Below are positions 57,385 to 64,000 of a stretch of DNA of 64,000 bases, piece by piece. The DNA lies in NCBI GenBank assembly GCA_020637515.1, contig JACKKG010000001.1:2014501-2078500 (forward strand), written 5' to 3'. Source of the DNA: Rhodobacter sp. (GTDB lineage: Bacteria; Pseudomonadota; Alphaproteobacteria; Rhodobacterales; Rhodobacteraceae). Under the pieces are notes generated by a model. It worked only from the letters and a program-made list of their open reading frames with translations. It ran no database searches and had not been told where the DNA came from. The first letter of the stretch is position 1; each line of letters opens with the position of its first letter. Made by a program: the position numbers and the translations under genes.

Positions 57385-57789
57385 ATGATCGGACGCCTCA
57401 ATCACGTTGCCATCGCCGTGCCGGACCTTCAGGCCGCCGTCGCGCAATACCGCGACACGCTGGGCGCCGAGGTCGGCACGCCGCAAGACGAGCCCGACCA
57501 CGGCGTCACGGTGGTTTTCATCACCTTGCCCAACACCAAGGTCGAACTGCTGTATCCCCTGGGCGCGGACAGCCCGATCCGGGGGTTCCTGGACAAGAAC
57601 CCCGCGGGCGGGATTCACCACATGTGCTTTGAAGTGGACGATATCCTGGCGGCGCGCGACACCCTGAAATCCCGGGGCGCGCGGGTTCTGGGCAGCGGCG
57701 AGCCCAGGATCGGCGCGCATGGCAAGCCGGTGTTGTTCCTGCATCCCAAGGATTTCAATGGCTGTCTGATCGAATTGGAGCAAGTCTGA
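57385..57789 (+). CDS. mce: Methylmalonyl-CoA epimerase
   Basis: 134 residues of the glyoxalase fold: LNHVAIAVPDLQAAVAQYRD at the start, PAGGIHHMCFEVDDILAARD and a C-terminal FLHPKDFNGCLIELEQ, supplying the metal-binding His, His and Glu. It interconverts (R)- and (S)-methylmalonyl-CoA in the propionate/ethylmalonyl-CoA routes. Its stop overlaps the DUF1467 start, a common alphaproteobacterial pair. Confidence 0.93.
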   Translation: MIGRLNHVAIAVPDLQAAVAQYRDTLGAEVGTPQDEPDHGVTVVFITLPNTKVELLYPLGADSPIRGFLDKNPAGGIHHMCFEVDDILAARDTLKSRGARVLGSGEPRIGAHGKPVLFLHPKDFNGCLIELEQV

Positions 57790-58067
57790 TGATCTCGCCC
57801 GTTTCCGGCTTCGTTCTCTATGCCTTTCTGTGGTTCCTGACGCTGCTGGTGGTGCTGCCGATCCGCCTGAAGACGCAAGAGGATGTGGGCGAGGTCGTGC
57901 CCGGCACGCCGCGCTCGGCGCCCGCGGATCCGCAGATCGGCAAGCGCGTCATCATCACCACGATCGCGGCGACCGTGATCTACGCGATCATCGTCGGCAT
58001 CATCCTGTCCGGTGTCATCACGGTGAATGAGATGGACTTCATGAACCACTGGATGAACGGGCGCTAA
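57789..58067 (+). CDS. DUF1467 membrane protein
   Basis: 92 residues with two membrane helices (GFVLYAFLWFLTLLVVLPIR and IITTIAATVIYAIIVGIILS) and the family-typical RLKTQEDVGEVVPGTPRSAP between them. Function unknown. It is co-translated with mce. Its stop codon overlaps the stop of the convergent EI24 gene. Confidence 0.9.
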   Translation: MISPVSGFVLYAFLWFLTLLVVLPIRLKTQEDVGEVVPGTPRSAPADPQIGKRVIITTIAATVIYAIIVGIILSGVITVNEMDFMNHWMNGR

Positions 58068-58076
58068 CGCCCGTTC
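58055..58076. terminator. Bidirectional hairpin with both stop codons in its loop
   Basis: GAACGGGCG (58055-58063) pairs perfectly with CGCCCGTTC (58068-58076). The 4-base loop CTAA contains TAA for the plus-strand DUF1467 gene (58065-58067) and, on the other strand, TAG for the EI24 gene (58064-58066). A compact shared terminator for two convergent genes, with no T-run. Confidence 0.65.
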
Positions 58077-58753
58077 ACACGGTGAAACAGGTGGGTAAAG
58101 GCGGCCGCGCCGATCACCGGCATCGCCAGGTTCACCAAGGGCACGCTGAGCGGGATCGCCATCACGATCCCGGCCCCCCACAGGGTGAAAAACCTGTCGC
58201 GCCGCAGGGCCGATGCCTCGGCCGGGGACAGGCGGCGCAGCGCAACCATGGTGAAATATTCGCGCGACAGCAGAAAGCCGTTGATCAGCCACAGGCAGAT
58301 CATGCCCAACCCGCCGGAAAAGACGAACAGCAGCATCCCCAGCAGGTTCAGCAGCACCAGCAGGCCAAAGTAGCGGATCGAATCCAGCAACGCGGGCCAG
58401 AAGGCCGCGCGGGGCGCGGGGCTGAGGCCCGGGTAGTGGCGGGCCTCGACTGCGTCGGCCACGTCGTCCAGGAACAACCCGGTAAAGGCCGAGGCGACCG
58501 GGACCATCAGGAACACCGACAAGATCAGCATGACCGCGATCGAGGCGACCGAGACCAGCGCCGACAATCCGTTGACCGCGCCGATCCAGGGCAGGGTCAG
58601 CGTGTCAGGGGTGACCCACTGCACCACCAGCAGAACGGCCGCATACATCGCGAACAGCAGCGCCACGGCCAGCGCCAGACCCAGCCAGACAGCCCGGCGG
58701 AAACGCGGGTCGTCGAACTGGGCCAGCGCCGAAAGGAATGCGCCGACGATCAT
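58064..58753 (-). CDS. EI24 domain (CysZ-like) membrane protein
   Basis: 229 residues, about five membrane segments (RAVWLGLALAVALLFAMYAA; LVSVASIAVMLILSVFLMVP; YFGLLVLLNLLGMLLFVFSG; LTLWGAGIVMAIPLSVPLVN region), with the family signature REYFTMVALRRLSPAEASAL. EI24/CysZ proteins include sulfate transporters, but no sulfur genes lie nearby. Its ATG overlaps the nitroreductase stop, so it is the second gene of that transcript. Confidence 0.87.
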   Translation of the reverse strand: MIVGAFLSALAQFDDPRFRRAVWLGLALAVALLFAMYAAVLLVVQWVTPDTLTLPWIGAVNGLSALVSVASIAVMLILSVFLMVPVASAFTGLFLDDVADAVEARHYPGLSPAPRAAFWPALLDSIRYFGLLVLLNLLGMLLFVFSGGLGMICLWLINGFLLSREYFTMVALRRLSPAEASALRRDRFFTLWGAGIVMAIPLSVPLVNLAMPVIGAAAFTHLFHRVNGR

Positions 58754-59325
58754 TGCGCGATCCGGCCGACCCGATGTTCGAGTGCCGGGCGGGAGCGTTC
58801 GACCGCCGGGGTCTCGCACGTGCCCAGATGGATGAAGCCGGCGATCTGTTCGTGGGCTTCCAGTCCCAGGCCGGTTTCCAGGAACGCGCGGTCAAAGGCC
58901 TCCCACCCGGTGATCCAGGCCGCGCCCCAGCCGCTGGCCAGGGCCGCGTTCACCAGACTGACGCAGACCGCGCCGGCAGACAGGATCTGCTCCAGTTCGG
59001 GGGCCTTGTCCGAGGGTTTGGGCGAGGCCACGACCGCGACGATGCGGGGCGCGTTTTCCCAGCGTCGGGCGGATTTCTCGATCTTTTCGGGTGCGATTCC
59101 CAGGGCGGGGCCCCGGGTGCGCAGCAGTTCGGCCAGGCGCGGCCGCGCCGGGTCCTCGATCAGAAGCAGGCGCCAGGGTTCCAGCGCACCGTGGTCGGGC
59201 ACACGCAGCGCCGCGGTCAGCAACTGGTCCAGCGCCGCGCCGTCGGGCGCTGGCGCCTTCAGCGCGTTGGCCGGCTTGGATCGGCGTGTAAGCAGGAATT
59301 CCATCACGGGATTGGGTTGGGTCAT
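58750..59325 (-). CDS. Nitroreductase-family flavoprotein
   Basis: 191 residues of the short NfnB/YdjA-like type: MEFLLTRRSKPANALKAPAP with the FMN-binding RRS, LRVPDHGALEPWRLLLIEDP, and LASGWGAAWITGWEAFDRAF. YdjA-type enzymes reduce nitro compounds with NAD(P)H; the physiological substrate is unknown. Coupled to the EI24 gene by ATGA. Confidence 0.9.
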   Translation of the reverse strand: MTQPNPVMEFLLTRRSKPANALKAPAPDGAALDQLLTAALRVPDHGALEPWRLLLIEDPARPRLAELLRTRGPALGIAPEKIEKSARRWENAPRIVAVVASPKPSDKAPELEQILSAGAVCVSLVNAALASGWGAAWITGWEAFDRAFLETGLGLEAHEQIAGFIHLGTCETPAVERSRPALEHRVGRIAQ

Positions 59326-59435
59326 CGGGCACCTCCAGCCTGTCAGATCGCAACTTGCGGGCCGGGAATCAAGGTCGCTTGCCGTTCCCCGGAAAACCGT
59401 CGAGACTGCGCCGGGGTCCGAGGACGGAGGATGAC

Positions 59436-60224
59436 ATGCGTATGGCGGATCTGGGCGACCTCAGGCTGCAGTATCAGCTTGATGGCGACCCCGAAGGATC
59501 GCCGCTGGTGCTGATCCACGCGCTGGGGACCGATCTGCGGCTGTGGGACAAGCTGGTGCCGCTGTTGCCGCGGGGATTGCGCATTCTCAGGTTCTCGCTG
59601 CGTGGCCACGGCTTGAGCGATGCGCCGCCCGCGCCCTATGCGATGGGGGCGCTGGTGCGCGATGCCGAGCGGTTGATGGACCACCTGCGGATCACGGACG
59701 CGGTGATCGTCGGCTTGTCGATCGGCGGCATGATCGCCCAGGGGCTGGCGGTCAAGCGGCTGGATCTGGTGCGCGGGCTGGTTTTGTCGAACACCGCCGC
59801 AAAGATCGGCACGGCAGCGATCTGGCAGGACCGCATCGCGCAGATCGGCGCCGGCGGGATCGAATCCGTGGCCGATGCCACGATGGAACGCTGGTTCGCC
59901 CCCGCCTTTCGCGCCACACCCGAGGCCCGCGCCTGGCGCAATATGGTCACGCGCACGACGCTGGACGGATACCTGGGATGTTGCGCGGCGATTTCGGGGA
60001 CGGATTTCTACACGCCGACCTCGGGGTTGCGACTGCCGGTGCTGGGGATCGCGGGCAGCGCCGACGGCTCGACCCCGCCCGACCTGGTGCGGGAAACGAC
60101 CGAACTTGTGCCGGGCTCGCGCTTTGCGCTGATCCGCGACGCGGGGCACCTGGCCTGCGTGGATCAGCCCCAGGCCTATGCCGAGTGCCTGACGTCGTTT
60201 CTGCGCGACATCGGTCATTGTTGA
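59436..60224 (+). CDS. pcaD: Alpha/beta hydrolase, 3-oxoadipate enol-lactonase-like
   Basis: 262 residues. The nucleophile elbow is VGLSIGGMIAQGLA, the acid is in GSADGSTPPDLVRE, and the His is in RDAGHLACVDQP. The overall sequence (LVLIHALGTDLRLWDKLVPL, FSLRGHGLSDAP) matches PcaD of the beta-ketoadipate pathway, but no other pca genes are present, so the pathway role is tentative. GGAGG lies 5 bases before ATG 59436. The last two codons lie inside a 12-base match to the IS1182 inverted repeat. Confidence 0.78.
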   Translation: MRMADLGDLRLQYQLDGDPEGSPLVLIHALGTDLRLWDKLVPLLPRGLRILRFSLRGHGLSDAPPAPYAMGALVRDAERLMDHLRITDAVIVGLSIGGMIAQGLAVKRLDLVRGLVLSNTAAKIGTAAIWQDRIAQIGAGGIESVADATMERWFAPAFRATPEARAWRNMVTRTTLDGYLGCCAAISGTDFYTPTSGLRLPVLGIAGSADGSTPPDLVRETTELVPGSRFALIRDAGHLACVDQPQAYAECLTSFLRDIGHC

Positions 60225-60230
60225 AAAAGT
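60219..60230 (+). repeat. Solo copy of the IS1182 terminal repeat core
   Basis: TGTTGAAAAAGT is identical to the first 12 bases of the 13-bp inverted repeat of the IS at 13300-14876. It spans the stop of the pcaD-like gene. No transposase remains nearby. It may be the scar of an excised or decayed element, or chance. Confidence 0.4.
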
Positions 60231-60264
60231 GCGATTCAGGCGCCGAAAACTGGGGTCAGATACT

Positions 60265-61509
60265 ATGTCTGACGTTCGACAAGTGACAGTTCAACCGTCC
60301 TCGCAACGCCTCGCCGTGCTGTTTATCCTGGCCACGCTGGCGCTGGATGCGATCGGCTACGGCCTCATCATGCCGGTCATGCCCGATCTCTTGCGCAGCG
60401 TCACCGGCGGCGATCTGGCCCGCGCGGCGCTTTGGGGTGGGGTGCTGACCGGGGGCTTCGCGGTGATGCAATTCCTCTGCGGTCCGGTGATCGGCAATCT
60501 CAGCGACCGCTTCGGGCGCAAACCCGTCTTGCTGGGGTCGCTGGCGGTGCTGACCGGGGATTACATCGTTCTGGCGCTGGCCGCCTCGGTCTGGCTGATC
60601 CTTGCCGGGCGGCTGGTGACGGGGGCCGCGTCCTCGACCTTTGGCACGGCCTCGGCCTATCTGGCCGACATTTCCAGCCCGCAACAACGCGCGCAACGCT
60701 TCGGCCTGATCGGCGCGGCCTATGGCATCGGCTTCGTGCTGGGGCCGGCGCTGGGGGGGATGCTGGCGCAATACGGCATTCGCGCGCCCTTTGTCGCCGC
60801 CGCCGTGATCGCCGGGGCCAACCTGCTGTTCGGTCTGCTGGTGGTGCGCGAGACCCTGGCGCCCCGGCACCGCCGACCCTTCGAATGGCGCCGCGCCAAT
60901 CCCTTTGGCACGTTTCGCGCCATTGGCCGCCTGCCGGGGCTGGGGCGGTTCCTGGTGATCTACACCGCCTATGAATTCGCCTTTACCGTCTATCCGGTGA
61001 TCTGGGCCTATTACGCCATCGCCCGCTTTGACTGGACGCCGGGGCAGGTGGGGCTGTCGCTGGCGCTTTACGGTGTGGGGTTCGCGCTGGTGCAGGGCGT
61101 GCTGATCCGCCCGGCGCTGCGCGCGCTTGGCCGGGGCGGCACGATCGCGCTGGGGTTGGTCGCGGCGGCGCTGTCCTTTGCGGTGCTGGTCTGGATATCG
61201 AACGGCGTGCTGGCGCTGGCGATGGTGCCGGTATCGACGCTGTCGGGGCTGGTCATGCCGGCTCTCAGGGCCGAGATGACCGACCGCGTCGCCCCCAGCC
61301 AGCAAGGCGAGTTGCAGGGCGCGCTGGCCTCGCTTCATGCGTTCGGGATGATCGCCGCGCCACTGATCTACACCCGCGTCTTCGCGCTGTTCACTGGCGC
61401 GGGCGCGATCCTGGACCTGCCGGGCATGGTGTTCGCCGTGCCCTCGGCCCTGAGCCTGGCCGCGCTGCTTCTGCTGTGGCGCGTGCGTTTCGAAAGGAGT
61501 GCCCCATGA
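60265..61509 (+). CDS. MFS multidrug/tetracycline-type exporter
   Basis: 414 residues with 12 predicted membrane helices. The MFS motif A is GNLSDRFGRKPVLLG between helices 2 and 3, and motif C-like GIGFVLGPALGGMLA is in helix 5, which marks drug:H+ antiporters of the 12-helix TetA type. The substrate is unknown. Its stop overlaps the start of the SAF-domain oxidoreductase gene (ATGA), an unusual pairing suggesting a shared metabolite rather than an antibiotic. Confidence 0.86.
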   Translation: MSDVRQVTVQPSSQRLAVLFILATLALDAIGYGLIMPVMPDLLRSVTGGDLARAALWGGVLTGGFAVMQFLCGPVIGNLSDRFGRKPVLLGSLAVLTGDYIVLALAASVWLILAGRLVTGAASSTFGTASAYLADISSPQQRAQRFGLIGAAYGIGFVLGPALGGMLAQYGIRAPFVAAAVIAGANLLFGLLVVRETLAPRHRRPFEWRRANPFGTFRAIGRLPGLGRFLVIYTAYEFAFTVYPVIWAYYAIARFDWTPGQVGLSLALYGVGFALVQGVLIRPALRALGRGGTIALGLVAAALSFAVLVWISNGVLALAMVPVSTLSGLVMPALRAEMTDRVAPSQQGELQGALASLHAFGMIAAPLIYTRVFALFTGAGAILDLPGMVFAVPSALSLAALLLLWRVRFERSAP

Positions 61510-62816
61510 ACCTGTCGCAACTGGCGCGCGCGCGTGCCGATCAGGGCCGGCCGGTCCGTGTCGCATTGATCGGCGCGGGCAAGTTCGGCTCGATGTTCCT
61601 GGCCCAGGCGCCGCATATCGCCGGGCTCAGCGTGACGCATATCGCCGATCTCGACCCGGCGCGGGCCCGCGCCGCGTGCCGCGCCACCGGATGGAGCGCC
61701 GAGCGCATCGCCGCCACGGTCTTTGTCGAGGACGGTCTCGATGCCGCGCGCGCACCCGTCGATGTGGTGATCGAGGCCACCGGCGTGCCCGAGGCGGGGC
61801 TCAACCACGCGCGCGCCGCGCTCGACGCGGGCAAGCATGTGGTGATGGTCAATGTCGAGGCCGACGTTCTGGCCGGTCCGGTTCTGGCGGCGCAGGCGCG
61901 GTCGGCGGGGCTGGTCTATTCCATGGCCTATGGCGATCAGCCGGCGCTGGTCAGCGAACTGGTGGACTGGGCGCGCGCGACCGGGTTCCAGGTGGCGGCG
62001 GCGGGGAAGGGGACGAAATACCTGCCCGCCTATCACCAGGTCACGCCCGACGGGGTCTGGCCCCATTACGGCCTGACGCCCGATGAGGCCCGGACCGCCG
62101 GCATGAACCCGCAGATGTTCAACAGCTTTCTCGACGGGACCAAATCCGCGATCGAGATGGCCGCGATCGCCAACGCCTGCGGGCTGGACGTGCCGGCAGA
62201 CGGGCTGGCCTTTCCGCCTTGCGGGGTGGACGATCTGGCGCATGTGCTGCGTCCCCGCGCCGTGGGCGGGCACCTGGATCATGACGGCATGGTCGAGGTC
62301 GTCAGTTCGCTCGAACGCGACGGGCGGCCGGTGTTCCGGGATCTGCGCTGGGGGGTCTATGTGGTGCTGAAGGCGCAGACCGACTATGCCGCCGGCTGTT
62401 TTCGCCAATACGGCCTGCCGACCGATTCGACGGGGCAATACGCGGCGATGCACAAACCGTTCCATCTGATCGGGATGGAGCTGTCGATCAGCGTGCTGTC
62501 CGCCGCGCTCAGGGGCGAGGCGACGGGCCACAGCCGCGCCTGGCAAGGCGACGCGGTCGCGGTGGCGAAACGCGCGCTCAAGGCCGGCGAGATGCTGGAT
62601 GGCGAGGGCGGCTGGACGGTTTGGGGCCGCGCCTGCCCCGCCGCGCTGTCGGCCCGGCGCGCCAGCCTGCCGATCGGTCTGGCGCATCGCGTGCGGCTGA
62701 AACGCGACGTGGCGCAGGGTGAAATTCTGGGCATGGCTGACGTCGATCTGGACGAAACGCAAACCGGTGTCCGGCTCAGACGCGAGATGCTTGCCGCCGC
62801 TCTGGCGGGGCGATAA
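61506..62816 (+). CDS. SAF-domain NAD(P)-dependent oxidoreductase (homoserine dehydrogenase-like)
   Basis: 436 residues. An N-terminal Rossmann domain (VRVALIGAGKFGSMFLAQAP; DVVIEATGVPEAGLNHARAA) is followed by a catalytic region (GKGTKYLPAYHQVTPDGVWP) and a C-terminal SAF domain (LPIGLAHRVRLKRDVAQGEI). This layout is found in homoserine-dehydrogenase-like proteins and in sugar-acid oxidoisomerases related to apionate catabolism. I cannot choose the substrate. Co-translated with the MFS exporter. Confidence 0.75.
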   Translation: MNLSQLARARADQGRPVRVALIGAGKFGSMFLAQAPHIAGLSVTHIADLDPARARAACRATGWSAERIAATVFVEDGLDAARAPVDVVIEATGVPEAGLNHARAALDAGKHVVMVNVEADVLAGPVLAAQARSAGLVYSMAYGDQPALVSELVDWARATGFQVAAAGKGTKYLPAYHQVTPDGVWPHYGLTPDEARTAGMNPQMFNSFLDGTKSAIEMAAIANACGLDVPADGLAFPPCGVDDLAHVLRPRAVGGHLDHDGMVEVVSSLERDGRPVFRDLRWGVYVVLKAQTDYAAGCFRQYGLPTDSTGQYAAMHKPFHLIGMELSISVLSAALRGEATGHSRAWQGDAVAVAKRALKAGEMLDGEGGWTVWGRACPAALSARRASLPIGLAHRVRLKRDVAQGEILGMADVDLDETQTGVRLRREMLAAALAGR

Positions 62817-62972
62817 CGTCCGACTGTCTGCTCTCGACCCGGTGCGATCCGGGCCCATTATTGCGGGTGAAATCTGCCTTGTGATTTTGATCATGTTCTC
62901 GCACAGTCTTGGCAAGGACCTTCAGAGTCCGCGCCCCAAACCCCGCAAGGGACCCAACGGAGAGTGATACGG

Positions 62973-64000
62973 ATGCCCAAACTGCTGACCACCACCGCGA
63001 TTGCCGCGCTCGCCGCCTCGGCCGGGTTTGCGCAGGCGCAGAACGTCGTGAACGTCTACAACTGGTCGGACTATATTGCCGAGGACACGTTGGCGAATTT
63101 CACCGCCACCACCGGGATCGAGACCAACTATGACGTCTACGATTCGAACGACACGCTCGAGGCGCGGATGCTGGCCGGCTCGTCGGGATTCGACGTGGTG
63201 GTGCCGACCGGCAACTATCTGCAACGCCAGATCGCCGCGGGCGTCTATCAGCCGCTGAACCGTGACCTGCTGCCCAACTGGGGCAACATGGACCCGCAAC
63301 TGATGCATCTGGCAGAGGCCTTCGATCCCGGCAACCAGTATGCGGTCATCTACATGTGGGGCACGACGGGCATCGGGTATAACGTCGATGCGGTGCACCA
63401 GCGCCTGGGCGACGACTATACGCCGCACAGCTGGGACATCGTGTTCAATCCCGAACTCGCCAGCCAGTTTGCCGATTGCGGCATCGCCATGCTGGACGAC
63501 CACACCGAGATCCTGCCCGCCGCCCTGCGCTATCTGGGCAAGGACCCGTTGTCCACCGATCCCGCCGACCTGGAAGCGGCGGTCGCGATGCTGGAGCAGG
63601 TGCGCCCCTTCGTGCGCTATTTCCACTCGTCGCAATATATCTCGGACCTGGCGAACGGCGAAGTCTGCCTGGCCATTGGTTGGTCGGGCGATGTGTTGCA
63701 GGCGGCGGCGCGCGCCGACGAGGCCGGTAACGGCGTGCAGGTCGGTTATGCGATCCCCGACGAGGGCGCGAATCTGTGGTTCGACATGATGGCGATCCCC
63801 GCCGATGCGCCGCACCCCGAGCAGGCGCACGCCTTCATCAATTACATGATGGATGCCCAGGTCGCGGCGAACAACACGAACTATGTGCAATACGCCAACG
63901 CCAACGCCGCCTCGACGGCCCTGATCGACGCCGAGGTGCTGGACAATCCGGCGATCTACCCCTCGGCCTCGGCCCGCGCCAATTTCTGGACGCTGCAACC
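62973..64000 (+). CDS. potF: Polyamine-binding periplasmic protein, PotF-like (3' end beyond window)
   Basis: 342 residues visible, with the last codons missing. Signal peptide TTTAIAALAASAGFAQAQ; mature part starts NVVNVYNWSDYIAEDTLANF, the PotF/PotD signature, and includes YDSNDTLEARMLAGSSGFDV, VPTGNYLQRQIAAGVYQPLN, MWGTTGIGYNVDAV and AIGWSGDVLQAAARA. It delivers putrescine or a related polyamine to an ABC importer, whose genes probably follow outside the window. AACGGAGAG lies 11-19 bases before ATG 62973, and ACGG directly precedes the ATG. Confidence 0.92.
   Translation, partial: MPKLLTTTAIAALAASAGFAQAQNVVNVYNWSDYIAEDTLANFTATTGIETNYDVYDSNDTLEARMLAGSSGFDVVVPTGNYLQRQIAAGVYQPLNRDLLPNWGNMDPQLMHLAEAFDPGNQYAVIYMWGTTGIGYNVDAVHQRLGDDYTPHSWDIVFNPELASQFADCGIAMLDDHTEILPAALRYLGKDPLSTDPADLEAAVAMLEQVRPFVRYFHSSQYISDLANGEVCLAIGWSGDVLQAAARADEAGNGVQVGYAIPDEGANLWFDMMAIPADAPHPEQAHAFINYMMDAQVAANNTNYVQYANANAASTALIDAEVLDNPAIYPSASARANFWTLQ

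Noticed and set aside
62922..63998. A 358-codon minus-strand frame at the right edge
   Set aside because: Antisense to the PotF-like gene, which has a signal peptide and family motifs on the plus strand.
1..64000. CRISPR arrays, rRNA genes, integron attC sites
   Set aside because: No regularly spaced direct repeats, rRNA signatures or attC-type structures were seen on reading both strands.

Overview
The window is GC-rich, densely coded chromosomal DNA that fits an alphaproteobacterium of the Rhodobacteraceae/Paracoccaceae type. The evidence is the combination of small families typical of that group (DUF6324, DUF2852, DUF983, DUF3572, DUF1467), a class I lysyl-tRNA synthetase, a PleD-type diguanylate cyclase, an SRP RNA, and a tRNA-His with A73 and no encoded G-1. 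I cannot name a species.

Layout. (1) 1-3639: efp with the divergent modifying enzyme epmA, tRNA-His, a GNAT protein, a DUF6324 protein, SRP RNA and a TetR regulator. (2) 3640-15600: an accessory region. It holds a decayed Mu-like transposable prophage of which only the early half survives: an S24-type repressor on the plus strand facing a minus-strand chain of tightly coupled genes (HTH protein, small genes, ParB-like protein, MuA, MuB, small regulators, start of a DUF3164 gene). The left side is cut by an IS5-family fragment that fuses in frame to DUF3164. The right side carries an AT-richer HNH/SEC-C gene, a complete IS1182-like element, and a repeat-rich non-coding stretch. (3) 15617-25415: DUF2852, a methylated-amine locus (DgcA-like demethylase, GcvA-type LysR regulator, MttB-family methyltransferase), nadD, dacB, an OmpA-like protein and a membrane-anchored helix-hairpin-helix protein. 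(4) 25422-33316: TerB-like protein, class I lysS, zincin, gltX, NUDIX/DUF983, and an ECF sigma/anti-sigma/metal-sensor operon behind an EF-hand gene.

(5) 33676-37925: c-di-GMP genes: pleD, then DUF3572, a HAD phosphatase, an H-NOX-like protein that lacks the residues known to hold heme, and an HNOBA-GGDEF cyclase. (6) 38021-46896: DoeA-like M24 hydrolase, dtd, a five-gene membrane-stress cluster (zinc-ribbon membrane protein, SPFH-GYF2, DUF2927 lipoprotein, TelA, XpaC), a pseudouridine synthase and tadA. (7) 47180-56126: a cellulose operon bcsN-bcsA-bcsB-bcsZ-TPR-sulfotransferase-like. BcsA carries a PilZ domain, so the cyclases in (5) could feed it. (8) 56519-64000: response regulator, methylmalonyl-CoA epimerase, DUF1467, EI24 protein, nitroreductase, enol-lactonase-like hydrolase, an MFS exporter coupled to an SAF-domain dehydrogenase, and the start of a PotF-type polyamine-binding protein cut by the window edge.

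Most worth following up are the heme-less H-NOX/HNOBA-GGDEF pair, the HNH/SEC-C gene at the prophage edge, the phage switch with repeated 16-bp operators, the SPFH/TelA cluster, and the unexplained repeat block at 15140-15600. No CRISPR array, rRNA operon or replication origin was seen.
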